From the NCBI GenBank assembly GCA_900545625.1, contig UQZS01000002.1:1-64000 (forward strand): a stretch of DNA of 64,000 nucleotides, in the 5' to 3' direction. This document shows positions 1 to 8,683 of the stretch, one piece after another. Below the pieces are notes generated by a model. That model was not told where the DNA came from. It made no database searches and saw nothing but the letters and a program-made list of their open reading frames with translations. Position numbers and translations under genes: made by a program. Within the stretch, counting starts at the first letter, position 1; every line of letters begins with the position of its first letter. The DNA comes from an uncultured Oscillospiraceae bacterium (GTDB lineage: Bacteria; Bacillota; Clostridia; Oscillospirales; Acutalibacteraceae).

Positions 1-1771
1 GCTTTCGGTAGCCGTCTTCGATCTCTTTTTGCAGCGCCGCAGCGCGCGCACGTCGGCGGCGCTCCTCCGCCTTGTTTTTCCGTGCGGATGCATAGGCGGC
101 TTTCTGCTCGGAGACCGCTTTGCTTTTGCTGTCTGTCACCGTGGCGTTTGACGCGCTCTTTTCCTTTGCAGCAACATAATCGTCGTATTTCCCGGGATAA
201 AGCGTGATGCCCTGCGGCTGCATTTCCGCGATCGCCGTCGGTACGCTGTTGAGGAAATAACGGTCATGCGAGACGACCAGCATCGTGCCGTCGAAACGGC
301 GCAGCGCATCATCCAACGCTTCTTTCGCCGTGTAGTCGAGATGGTTGGTCGGTTCATCCAAGATCAAAAAATTTGCCCGTGTGAACATCAAGATGCAAAA
401 CGCGACCTTCGCACGGTTTGCGCCCGAAAGCTCGCGCACGCGTTTAAAAACCGCTTCATCCGTGATAAGCAGCCGGGCAAGTGCACTGCGGATCTCGTGT
501 TCGGTTTTGGCGGGAAAGCGGCGGTGTACTGCTTCTAAAACCGTACAGTTGAGGTCGAGGTCGGCAAGCTCTTGATCGAAATAGCCCACACGCACATTCC
601 CGCCGAGGCGGATCACACCCGTTGCGGGGATTTTTTTCAGGATCGCTTTGAGAAGAGAGCTTTTTCCCACCCCGTTCGGACCTACCAGCGCGAGCTTTTC
701 ACCCTTTTCGATTTCTAAATCGACGCCGTCATACAGTTGTTTGCCGCTTAGCCGATTACCAACATGTACGCCCACATTTCGCAGCTCCAAAACCGGCTTG
801 TGCGGGGGATAGTCGTAAGGAAAATCAAAATGCGCGACAGGCTGCCGGGGATTGGGCAGCTCCATTTCTTCCGCCTTTTCGAGCGCCTTAACACGTGAAC
901 CGACACTGTTGGTGCTGCTGGAACGTGCTAAATTCTTCTGCACATACTCGCGCATGGCGGCAAGCTGTGTTTGCTGTTTTTGATAGGCCTTTTCAAGCGT
1001 GCGTACGCGCTCTTCCTTTTGTATAAGAAAAGCGGAATAGCCGCCTTTATACCGCACAAGCTCGCCGCGCTCCAGCTCACAGATGTCCTTGGCAACGCTG
1101 TCCAGAAAATAGCGGTCGTGCGAAACCACGATCACGGCGCCTTTATAGGCGGCAAGATAGCTTTCGAGCCACGCAAGCATCTGGAAATCCAAATGGTTCG
1201 TCGGCTCGTCGAGCAAAAGCAGCTCCGGGTTTTGCAAAAGCGTTTTTGCAATGGCAAAACGGATCTTTTCGCCGCCGCTTAAATTTTTAACGGACATCTG
1301 CTGGTCAAAGCCGCCGAAGCCCAATCCATTTAGTACCGTTTCAATGCGAACGTCTGCTGAATACCCGTCGAGCGCCGCGTATTCGGCAGTGCAGCGGTCA
1401 TATTCCGCGGAGAGCGCACGGTAGCCGCCGCTTTGCGGGTCGGCATCCGCCATGCGTTCGGAAAGTTCGGAAAGCCGCGCCCGCGTGTCAAACACGTCTT
1501 GCAGCGCAAGGCGGATCTCCGCTTCCAGCGTGTTTTCGGAATCCAGCGCCTCATTTTGCCGCAAATACCCGATGCGAAGCCCCTTTTTGCGGTCGACCGT
1601 GCCTGTGTCGCACGGCAAAACACCCGCTGCGATTTGCAGCAGGGTGCTTTTACCGACGCCGTTTACGCCGAGCAGACCGATGCGGTCGTCCTCGCGTACG
1701 GCAAGATCAATGTTTTTCAAAACAGGTTCGTCCAAAAAGCCTTTGGAGACCTGCTGCATGGTCAATAACAT
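1..1771 (-). CDS. ABC-F family ATPase (partial, C-terminus beyond window)
   Basis: Soluble twin-ATPase protein of the ABC-F class, whose members act on the ribosome (translation factor or antibiotic target protection) rather than in transport. From the ATG at 1771 the frame is open to the window edge (590 residues), ending in the charged coiled-coil tail typical of YdiF/Uup types. Walker A motifs are GVNGVGKS (about residue 35) and GPNGVGKS (about 365). The first signature is a normal LSGGE (about 163) followed by LLLLDEPTNHLD. The second signature reads LSGAN (about 447) where LSGGE is usual, followed by an intact LILDEPTNHLD. It lies 19 bases after ktrA on the same strand and has a modest ribosome site (GGTGA). 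No transmembrane partner is present, which supports ABC-F. Which subfamily it belongs to cannot be told from sequence alone. Confidence 0.93.
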   Translation of the reverse strand, partial: MLLTMQQVSKGFLDEPVLKNIDLAVREDDRIGLLGVNGVGKSTLLQIAAGVLPCDTGTVDRKKGLRIGYLRQNEALDSENTLEAEIRLALQDVFDTRARLSELSERMADADPQSGGYRALSAEYDRCTAEYAALDGYSADVRIETVLNGLGFGGFDQQMSVKNLSGGEKIRFAIAKTLLQNPELLLLDEPTNHLDFQMLAWLESYLAAYKGAVIVVSHDRYFLDSVAKDICELERGELVRYKGGYSAFLIQKEERVRTLEKAYQKQQTQLAAMREYVQKNLARSSSTNSVGSRVKALEKAEEMELPNPRQPVAHFDFPYDYPPHKPVLELRNVGVHVGNRLSGKQLYDGVDLEIEKGEKLALVGPNGVGKSSLLKAILKKIPATGVIRLGGNVRVGYFDQELADLDLNCTVLEAVHRRFPAKTEHEIRSALARLLITDEAVFKRVRELSGANRAKVAFCILMFTRANFLILDEPTNHLDYTAKEALDDALRRFDGTMLVVSHDRYFLNSVPTAIAEMQPQGITLYPGKYDDYVAAKEKSASNATVTDSKSKAVSEQKAAYASARKNKAEERRRRARAAALQKEIEDGYRK

Positions 1772-1790
1772 ACGGGTTCACCGAAACGGA

Positions 1791-2435
1791 TCATTTGATC
1801 AGCCGTTCCACATCTTCGTTTCGCCCAAGCACCATCAGCGTCTCGTTTGCGGAAAACACATGATCGGGATTGGGCAGGGGATAGATCTGCCCGTCCGAAC
1901 GGGTCGCCAAAATGCTGATGTTGTATTTCGTGCGAACGCTCTTTTGTAAAATGGTTTTGCCGACCCAGGAAGGGGGCGTGGCGATCTCATAAATGGAAAA
2001 GTTGGGATCGATCTCCACATAGTCAAAAATATTATCGTTGCCGTATTTCACGGCGAGACGTTCCGCGGTTTCTTTTTCGGTATAGACAACGTCGTCGGCG
2101 CCGTTGCGCAGCAGGAACTTTGCGTGCACGTCGCGGCTTGCTCGGGAGAGCACAAAGCGCGCGCCGAGGTCTTTGAGCAGTGCGGTCGCTTCCAGCGAGC
2201 TTTGGAAGTTGTCGCCGATGGCAACGACGCACAGATCATAGTTGTTGACGCCCAAAGACTCCATAAACGCCTCGTTGGTCGCGTCGCCGATCTGCCCATC
2301 CGTTACAAAGGGGAGCACCGCGTTGACACGGTCCTCCGAAATGTCGATCGCCATCACGTCGTTGCCGTGTTCATTGAATTTTTCCGCCATGTGACGGCCG
2401 AAGCGCCCGAGTCCGATGATCAAAATGGATTTCAT
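1791..2435 (-). CDS. ktrA: Potassium uptake regulatory subunit KtrA/TrkA (RCK domains)
   Basis: Cytosolic gating ring of the Ktr potassium uptake system. The 214 residues fit the family length. An N-terminal RCK_N Rossmann domain has the nucleotide loop GLGRFG (residues 8-13) and an acidic strand end (AIDIS); a C-terminal RCK_C domain follows from about residue 135, the part that binds cyclic di-AMP in Firmicute homologues (known for the family, not tested here). It starts 13 bases after the ktrB stop, with AAAGGAAA as ribosome site, so the two are translated from one message. Confidence 0.95.
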   Translation of the reverse strand: MKSILIIGLGRFGRHMAEKFNEHGNDVMAIDISEDRVNAVLPFVTDGQIGDATNEAFMESLGVNNYDLCVVAIGDNFQSSLEATALLKDLGARFVLSRASRDVHAKFLLRNGADDVVYTEKETAERLAVKYGNDNIFDYVEIDPNFSIYEIATPPSWVGKTILQKSVRTKYNISILATRSDGQIYPLPNPDHVFSANETLMVLGRNEDVERLIK

Positions 2436-2448
2436 AATGCATTTCCTT

Positions 2449-3795
2449 TCAGCCGATGTTGATTTTTTCTACGGGATATTTGGAAGGCGTTGCGCCTTGC
2501 TGCCCATGGAATGCCAAAAGCAGTGTGATGCCGCCGACCCTGCCGAAAAACATCAGGGCGATCAGCACAAGCAAAGAGGGGACGGAAAGCGACGGCGTGA
2601 TGCCGAGCGTCAAGCCGACCGTACCGAGTGCGGAAGCCACTTCAAAGAAGGATTCTTTGATGGAAACGGGGTCAAATGCGCAGATGAGCATCCCCGAGAT
2701 GAAGAACAACAGCATATACATCGCCGAGACGCTGACGATTTGCAGCATCGCGTCTTCGCCCATGCGGCGGTGGAAGCTCTCGACGGTCTTGCGGCGGCGC
2801 AGAACGGAGATCATGCCGGCGAACCACATGGCAAGCGTCGTGGTTTTCATACCGCCTGCCGTGGAACTCGGCGAGCCGCCGACGAGCATCAGAAAGATGG
2901 AAAGCACAATCGTCGCATTGGAAAGCAGACCGTAATCCACGGAGTTAAAGCCCGCCGTACGCGGGGTTATCGTCTGGAACAGCATGGACAGCAGATATTC
3001 GCCCGTACCGTTCGCGTGCAGCTCCGTGCTGTTGCGCTCAAAAAAGACCATGAGCAAAAACGGGATGGCAATGAGCCCGAACGTCGTGACCAGTACCACC
3101 TTGGTGTGCAGCTTGTAGCGCCGAATACGGAACTTGTTTTTCAAAATATCGTACCAGACAAAGAAACCCAAGCCGCCGATGACGATCAGGCTGCTGATGA
3201 CGAGACTGACCAGCGGATCGCCGGAATAGGCGGTCAGCGAGGAAAACGGCGCAGTCCCGCCCATTAGGTCGAAGCCCGCGTTACAGAACGCGGAGATCGA
3301 ATGAAAAATACTGAAATAAATCCCTTTCCAAAAGCCGAACTGCGGGCAGAAGCGAAAAGCGAGCAGCAGGGCGCCCACGCCCTCAAACAGCGCCGTGCCG
3401 AGCAGGATAAAGCGCGTTATACGTACAATGCCGCCGATCTGCGACGCACCGACATCCTCCTGCATCGTAAACCTGCCGCGCAGCCCGATCTTTCGTTTTG
3501 TCAGCGACAAGGCGGAGATCGCCAGCGTCATAAAGCCGATGCCGCCGACCTGGATCATGGAAATGATGACGATCTGCCCGAACAGTGTCCAGTGTGTGTA
3601 AGTGTCGTAGACGATCAAGCCGGTCACGCATGTGGCGGAAGTGGCGGTAAAAAGCGTATCGTGAAACGGTGTCCAGGTGCCCGCGCGCGAGGAAATGGGC
3701 AGGCACAGCAAAAGCGCACCGGTCAAAATGATCAGAAAGTAGCCGAGCACAACAACACGCAAGGGGGAGAGTACTCGGGTGATTTTACGTTTCAT
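2449..3795 (-). CDS. ktrB: Potassium uptake membrane subunit KtrB/TrkH
   Basis: Ion-conducting membrane subunit of the Ktr/Trk superfamily, 448 residues. All four pore repeats can be read: SATCVTG near residue 55, SAFCNAGF near 170, TPRTAGFN near 280 and ALGTVGLTLG near 390. Each carries the filter glycine. The intramembrane loop after the third pore includes GGSPSSTAGG, the gate region of KtrB. The start follows GGAG at a six-base spacing. The gene is 56 bases downstream of the ThrE-like pair and upstream of ktrA. A co-transcribed KtrAB is typical of Firmicutes and serves osmotic and pH homeostasis. Confidence 0.95.
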   Translation of the reverse strand: MKRKITRVLSPLRVVVLGYFLIILTGALLLCLPISSRAGTWTPFHDTLFTATSATCVTGLIVYDTYTHWTLFGQIVIISMIQVGGIGFMTLAISALSLTKRKIGLRGRFTMQEDVGASQIGGIVRITRFILLGTALFEGVGALLLAFRFCPQFGFWKGIYFSIFHSISAFCNAGFDLMGGTAPFSSLTAYSGDPLVSLVISSLIVIGGLGFFVWYDILKNKFRIRRYKLHTKVVLVTTFGLIAIPFLLMVFFERNSTELHANGTGEYLLSMLFQTITPRTAGFNSVDYGLLSNATIVLSIFLMLVGGSPSSTAGGMKTTTLAMWFAGMISVLRRRKTVESFHRRMGEDAMLQIVSVSAMYMLLFFISGMLICAFDPVSIKESFFEVASALGTVGLTLGITPSLSVPSLLVLIALMFFGRVGGITLLLAFHGQQGATPSKYPVEKINIG

Positions 3796-3851
3796 AAAAA
3801 CTCCTGTTTAAGTATGAAGTGGATCATTCTATATAAAAGGAAGCAGAATGC

Positions 3852-4321
3852 CTATTTCCTTTGCGGAGGCCGTATGCAGCGTATGCGCACAAAGCGGATG
3901 ATTGCAACAACCATGCGCATGACCGAAGATACCACAATAATGCCTGCCGCAAGAGACAGAGCCACACGGATGGTGTAGGAAGCGGCAGCACCGAATTGTT
4001 CCCAGTTCCCTGCAATGGCATACTGCATGGTATTGTAAAGCGTACCACCGGGAATCAAAGGGATCATACCGGGAACAAGGAATGAGGTCGTCGGCGTTTT
4101 TTTACGCGTGCAAAAATTTCCGCGTATACGGTCACACACACAGCGGCAAGGAAACAGCGCAGCGGGCCGTCCTCCAGCACGGCGCCGAACAGCAGATAGA
4201 CGCCCCAAGAAAGCGCGCCGCCAAAGCCCGCAATCAGCAGCTTCGTGCGCCGGATGTTGAAAAGAACGGAAAAGCCCATGGACCCGAGAAAGGCGGTGAC
4301 CATTTGGACGGCGTACGTCAT
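3852..4321 (-). CDS. ThrE-type exporter small subunit (DUF3815), split by a -1 frameshift
   Basis: Second half of a two-gene threonine/serine exporter of the ThrE family: four or five membrane helices with the conserved PGMIPLIPGG loop. Translation from ATG 4321 (ribosome site GGGAGGTGG, ATGA overlap with the large subunit) runs in one frame to the A7 tract at 4097-4103 and would stop at 4064. The rest of the domain is in the -1 frame and ends at 3852. In the zero frame the tract reads GTA-AAA-AAA-CGC, so A-AAA-AAA forms a slippery heptamer. A -1 slip gives RVKKTPTTSFLVPG, which is family-like, and a full product of 156 residues. This may be programmed frameshifting, transcript slippage, a real mutation or a homopolymer sequencing error. 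I cannot separate these. Confidence 0.72.
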
Positions 4322-5079
4322 AACGACCACCTCCCAAACAAAAGTGCAGCAATGCTGTACCCGGCGGCGATGGCAATGGCAATGACGACCGACTCGCAAA
4401 ACCGCAGGATTCCCGCCATGATATCGCCGCTTATGATGTCTCGAATGGCGTTGGTCATACCGATCCCGGGGATCAGCAGCATGATATTGCCGATGATGAT
4501 GCTGTCGGCGTGCGTGCCGAACCCGACAGCGGTGCACAAGAATGCCAAAGCGCTTACCAAAAAGGAATTAACGACGTTGGCAAATACCATGTTCACGCCT
4601 GTTTTGTCAATAAGCAGTACGGAAAATTTGAGAATCGCGCCGATGAGTGCCGCTGCTGCGGCGTCCGGCACCGTTCCGCCGAAAAAGAGCGTAAAAGAAC
4701 CCGCAATCAGCGCAAATGCAGCACAAAGCACCGGCACGGGGTACGTTTTACCTGTATAGATTTTGGAAAGCTCGCCGCGGATCGCTTCCGAACCGGGCCT
4801 TTCGGCGCAGATCTTTCGAGAAAGGGCATTGAGCGCATGCAGCTTGTCAAGGTCGGTGGCGTATTTGCGGATCCGTCTTGTCTGCGTTAGCGTTTTGCCT
4901 TTTGCATCGGTTACGGTAACAACGATGCTGGAAGTGATGGTGAAAACATCCGCCCGCTGTACATCGTAAGTTGTCAAAATGCGGCGCACAGAGTCCTCCA
5001 CACGGCCGACCTCTGCGCCGCTGATCAGCATTTCTTCACCGATATCGAGCGCCAAGCCAAGCAGTTCTTCGGTCTCCAA
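4318..5079 (-). CDS. ThrE-type threonine/serine exporter large subunit (DUF1212)
   Basis: Integral membrane protein of the ThrE (DUF1212) family. The N-terminal soluble part holds the GAEVGRVEDSV and VTTSI-like segments, followed by about five helices including the LLIPGIGMTNAIRDI motif characteristic of the family. A longer frame reaches 5181, but I choose TTG at 5079: GGAGGT lies 12 bases upstream and an extended -10 (TGTTATATT) lies at 5104-5112, and family proteins begin with this ETEELL-like helix. That gives 253 residues. It overlaps the small subunit by four bases, as expected of a two-component ThrE. The amino-acid substrate is inferred from the family. Confidence 0.88.
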   Translation of the reverse strand: METEELLGLALDIGEEMLISGAEVGRVEDSVRRILTTYDVQRADVFTITSSIVVTVTDAKGKTLTQTRRIRKYATDLDKLHALNALSRKICAERPGSEAIRGELSKIYTGKTYPVPVLCAAFALIAGSFTLFFGGTVPDAAAAALIGAILKFSVLLIDKTGVNMVFANVVNSFLVSALAFLCTAVGFGTHADSIIIGNIMLLIPGIGMTNAIRDIISGDIMAGILRFCESVVIAIAIAAGYSIAALLFGRWSL

Positions 5080-5103
5080 CGATCGTTCACCTCCCGCGAC
5101 ATC

Positions 5104-5112
5104 AATATAACA
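5104..5112 (-). promoter_or_regulatory. Extended -10 promoter of the thrE-ktr operon
   Basis: Minus strand reads TGTTATATT (TGN plus a -10 hexamer), with no good -35. It lies 25 bases before the chosen TTG start at 5079 and supports that start. Confidence 0.45.
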
Positions 5113-5316
5113 TAAACCTTTCGCAATATCCACCGTTTTTTTTGAAAAATCATAAAAACTTTTTTTATCAAAAATAAACAAATTTTAATATTTTACGTTT
5201 TTCTTTTCTTTTGGCAAAAAAAATGATATACTAATCAAAAATATAGGTGAAAATCTGCCGATGGGCGGTTTTTCAGGATTTACAAATCGTTGTTTATCTT
5301 CAAGGAGGCGGAGCCT

Positions 5317-6414
5317 TTGAAACACTATGACTATCTGATCGTTGGCTGCGGGCTGTTCGGCGCTGTGTTCGCGCGCGAAGCCAACAAACACGGGAAATCC
5401 GTTTTGCTCATTGAAAAACGGAATCATATCGGCGGCAATATTTATTCCGAGGAGGTCGAAGAGATCTCCGTGCATAAGTACGGCGCGCATATCTTCCACA
5501 CAAGCAATCCGCGCGTCTGGAATTACGTGAATGAATTTGCCGAGTTCAATAATTTTGTTAATTCTCCAATCGCCAACTATAAAGGCGAGATCTATAATAT
5601 GCCGTTCAATATGAATACCTTTTCCAAAATGTTTGGCGTCGTAACACCTGAGGAGGCGCGCCGCGTAATCGACAGCCAACGCGCGGAGATCACGGGCGAG
5701 CCGAAAAATTTGGAAGAGCAGGCGATCAGCCTTGTCGGGCGCGAGGTGTATACAAAGCTCGTGAAAGGTTATACGGAAAAGCAGTGGGGCAGGGACTGCA
5801 CTGAGCTTCCCGCGTTCATCATCCGCAGGCTGCCCGTCCGGTACACCTATGACAACAACTATTTCAACGACCGCTGGCAGGGCATCCCGACAAAAGGCTA
5901 TACAGCCATGGTCGAAAAGCTGCTCGAGGGCTGTGACGTACTGCTGAACACGGACTTTTTCTCCGATCGGGAGAAATTCCTCTCCATGGCGGACAAGTGC
6001 CTGTATACCGGTATGATCGACGCCTATTACGACTATGTGTACGGCGCGCTCGGCTACCGCAGCCTGCGCTTTGAGAGTGAGACACTGGACTGTGAAAACT
6101 ATCAGGGCGTCGCCGTCGTCAATTATACCGCGCGTGAAGTCCCGTATACGCGTATCATCGAGCACAAGCACTTTGCGTTCGGCAAACAACCGAAAACGGT
6201 TATTACCCGCGAATACCCCGCGGATTGGGAGCCCGGGATGGAGCCGTATTACCCGGTGAACGACGAGGAAAACAATTCCCTGTACCAAAAATACGCCGAT
6301 CTTGCAGCCAAAGAAGACAAGGTATTGTTCGGGGGCAGGCTCGCACAGTATAAGTATTACGATATGGATAAATGCGTAGAAGCCGCCTTGGCGCTTTGCG
6401 ATAAGGAACTGTAA
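5317..6414 (+). CDS. glf: UDP-galactopyranose mutase
   Basis: Flavoenzyme that interconverts UDP-galactopyranose and UDP-galactofuranose, supplying galactofuranose for surface polysaccharides. The N-terminal FAD loop is VGCGLFG (residues 9-15), with NHIGGN following. Family motifs include HKYGAHIFHTSN, YTEKQWGRDCTELP, the substrate-binding EHKHF and TREYP. The frame is open from 5290, but TTG at 5317 is the better start because AAGGAGGCGGAG sits just upstream. The resulting 365 residues match the usual length. It is the first gene of a polysaccharide cluster, although a separate promoter precedes the next gene. Confidence 0.96.
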   Translation: MKHYDYLIVGCGLFGAVFAREANKHGKSVLLIEKRNHIGGNIYSEEVEEISVHKYGAHIFHTSNPRVWNYVNEFAEFNNFVNSPIANYKGEIYNMPFNMNTFSKMFGVVTPEEARRVIDSQRAEITGEPKNLEEQAISLVGREVYTKLVKGYTEKQWGRDCTELPAFIIRRLPVRYTYDNNYFNDRWQGIPTKGYTAMVEKLLEGCDVLLNTDFFSDREKFLSMADKCLYTGMIDAYYDYVYGALGYRSLRFESETLDCENYQGVAVVNYTAREVPYTRIIEHKHFAFGKQPKTVITREYPADWEPGMEPYYPVNDEENNSLYQKYADLAAKEDKVLFGGRLAQYKYYDMDKCVEAALALCDKEL

Positions 6415-6424
6415 GCAATATGGC

Positions 6425-6453
6425 TTGCAACTTGTCGTTTCAGGTGTTATAAT
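6425..6453 (+). promoter_or_regulatory. Sigma-A promoter of the glycosyltransferase operon
   Basis: TTGCAA at 6425-6430, a 17-base spacer and a perfect TATAAT at 6448-6453, located 64 bases before the GTG start of the first glycosyltransferase. Confidence 0.75.
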
Positions 6454-6516
6454 AACCACCGAATATTCGCATTGCCGCGAAGCGCATGCTTCGCAGAACA
6501 AAAGGAGAGAGTGCCT

Positions 6517-7575
6517 GTGGCAGAGGTGAAAGTCAGCATTATCATGCCCGTATACGGCGTGGAAGACTATGTCGGCGCTGCGATCGAGAGCATGCAGAAG
6601 CAAACCTTTACGGATTGGGAAATGTTCGCTGTCGATGACGGAAGCCCCGACCGAAGCGGTGCGATCTGTGATGCTTATGCCGAAAAGGACAATCGCATTC
6701 GCGTGATCCATAAGGAGAACGGCGGCGCGCCCAGCGCGCGGAATACCGCGATCGATAAAGCGGCGGGCAAATATTTCTATTTTATGGATTCCGACGATTT
6801 TGCGGAGCCAACCATGCTTGCGGATATGGTGGAAGCGGCGGAAAGCACGAATGCGCAGCTAGTCGTTTCGGGTTATTATATTGACACATATTATTCCGAT
6901 ACGGAAAAATACACGCAGGAGCAGGCGGCAGAAGGCAAGGTATACGCTACCCAGCGGGAATTCCGTGAGGATGCCTATCGGCTGTTTGACCGCAACCTGT
7001 TGTATACGCCCTGGAATAAGCTGTACCTCGGCGATTACATTCGGGAAAACAAGCTGTATTTCCCGAACACGTTTTGGGATGATTTCCCGTTTAACCTGAG
7101 CGTTTTGCGCGACGTGGAGCGCGTGACCGTCATCCCGGGCAAATATTATCACTTTGTACGCAAACGTGCCGAGTCGGAGACCACAAAGTACAGAAGCGAT
7201 ATGTATGAAAAGCGAGAAGAAGAGCATGGCTGGATGGTAGATCTCTACCGTCACTGGGGCGTTGACGACGAGAACAGCCGTGAATTTCTTGCACGCCGCT
7301 ACATCGAGCGTGTGATTGGCTGCGTCGAAAATGTGACGAATAAAAGCTGCACGCTGTCCACATCGGAGAAAAAGCGCGAGATCCGCAAAATCATCTCCGA
7401 CCCGAAGGTAAAAGAGCTCCTGCCGGTGATGCGTGCACAATCTTCCTATATGAAGCTCATGCTCATTCCCATCCGCATGCAGAGCACGGCCTTGACTTAT
7501 CTTGAGGGCAGCTTTATTTCCCGCGTGAAATCCGGCAATGTCAAACTGTTTGCAAAGCTGAAAGCGAAGCGGTAA
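6517..7575 (+). CDS. Glycosyltransferase family 2
   Basis: Inverting GT-A fold transferase acting at the cytoplasmic face on a nucleotide sugar. The N-terminal VSIIMPVYGVEDYV is typical of GT2, the nucleotide-binding aspartate is in AVDDGSPDRSG, and the metal-binding motif is MDSDDF. I use GTG at 6517, seven bases after GGAGAG, not the earlier ATG at 6472; this gives 352 residues. It opens a run of six genes (6517-14836) with gaps of 10-40 bases. The acceptor and donor sugars cannot be deduced. Confidence 0.92.
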   Translation: MAEVKVSIIMPVYGVEDYVGAAIESMQKQTFTDWEMFAVDDGSPDRSGAICDAYAEKDNRIRVIHKENGGAPSARNTAIDKAAGKYFYFMDSDDFAEPTMLADMVEAAESTNAQLVVSGYYIDTYYSDTEKYTQEQAAEGKVYATQREFREDAYRLFDRNLLYTPWNKLYLGDYIRENKLYFPNTFWDDFPFNLSVLRDVERVTVIPGKYYHFVRKRAESETTKYRSDMYEKREEEHGWMVDLYRHWGVDDENSREFLARRYIERVIGCVENVTNKSCTLSTSEKKREIRKIISDPKVKELLPVMRAQSSYMKLMLIPIRMQSTALTYLEGSFISRVKSGNVKLFAKLKAKR

Positions 7576-7590
7576 AGCAGGGGGAAGCCT

Positions 7591-8664
7591 ATGGAGTCAG
7601 CACCTTTTTTTACGGTCATCATGCCGATTTATAAAACCGAAGCCTATCTTCCCGCTGCGGTGGAAAGCGTATTGCGGCAATCCTTTACGGATTTTGAATT
7701 GATCCTTGTGGATGACTGCTCGCCGGACGGTTCCGGGGCGATCTGCGACGCCTATGCCGATAAGGATGTGCGTGTGCGTGTGATTCATCTGCCGCAAAAC
7801 GGGGGGCTGAGCAATGCTCGCAACACGGGTATAGATGCGGCACAAGGGCAATATATCACTTTTGTGGATTCCGATGATACGGTTTCGGATGACCTGCTTG
7901 CGCTTGGTTATTCCGTGCTGCAGCAGCATCCGGCAGATGCGGTGGCATATGGCATGCGCGAGGAGTATTTTAACGCCGACGGCGTATGCGCAAAAACATA
8001 TTTGCTTTCATACGGAGAAACGCTTTGGCTGTCAACGCAGGAACAAGTGCGCAATGCCGTGATTCACTTAGAGGAAAAGACGCTGTACGGGTATGTTTGC
8101 AATAAGTTTTTTAAGCTGGCAACAGTCCGCAAAAGCGGCGCTCGGTTTGAAACGATACCTTTGATCGAAGATGTTCTGTTCAATATTTCCTTTTTTGAAA
8201 ATGCCGCTTCCCTGCATATTTTAGACAAGACACCGTATTGCTACAAAAAACGCATTGATGGCAGTTTGACCAACCGTTATGTGCCGGATTATTTTAAGCT
8301 GCACTATCGCCGCGTTCATGAAATTGCTGAGCAATATAAAAGGTGGGGTCTTTATAACGAGTCTGTTATGCGCATACTTGCGGGTATTTTTGCGCGCTAT
8401 ATTTTTTCGGGCATCCAAAGGAACTGTGACAAGCGCGCCGGCATGACGCATGCAGACCGCTCCGAATTTTTAAGCAAATTGTTTGCAGACCCGCTTTTTT
8501 CCGAGCTTTTGCCGTATATGCCCGGCGGCTTTAGCTTGATCGGCATTTTATCCGTGTTTTTGAAGATGCGCAGCAAGCCGCTTTGCTTACTTTGCGGCAG
8601 GGTGATATACATTGTTAAGACAAAAATGCCGATTCTGTTTGCTAAGGCAAAACAAAGCCGATGA
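7591..8664 (+). CDS. Glycosyltransferase family 2
   Basis: Second GT2 of the cluster, 357 residues, paralogous to its neighbours. FFTVIMPIYKTEAYL begins the GT-A domain, VDDCSPDGSGAICD and VDSDDT carry the nucleotide/metal aspartates. The C-terminal 120 residues are helical and basic, ending in a membrane-facing amphipathic stretch. Ribosome site GGGGGAAG lies seven bases before the ATG. It probably adds one sugar of the same repeat unit. Confidence 0.92.
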   Translation: MESAPFFTVIMPIYKTEAYLPAAVESVLRQSFTDFELILVDDCSPDGSGAICDAYADKDVRVRVIHLPQNGGLSNARNTGIDAAQGQYITFVDSDDTVSDDLLALGYSVLQQHPADAVAYGMREEYFNADGVCAKTYLLSYGETLWLSTQEQVRNAVIHLEEKTLYGYVCNKFFKLATVRKSGARFETIPLIEDVLFNISFFENAASLHILDKTPYCYKKRIDGSLTNRYVPDYFKLHYRRVHEIAEQYKRWGLYNESVMRILAGIFARYIFSGIQRNCDKRAGMTHADRSEFLSKLFADPLFSELLPYMPGGFSLIGILSVFLKMRSKPLCLLCGRVIYIVKTKMPILFAKAKQSR

Positions 8665-8683
8665 ATATAAATGAGGTGTCACC

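Noticed and set aside
5204-5232. Possible promoter of glf with TATACT at 5227-5232
   Set aside because: The -10 is good but no acceptable -35 or TGN extension is present, so it is not listed as a feature.
5185-6711. 508-codon open frame on the minus strand
   Set aside because: Fully antisense to glf, without ribosome site or known motif; glf has all family motifs.
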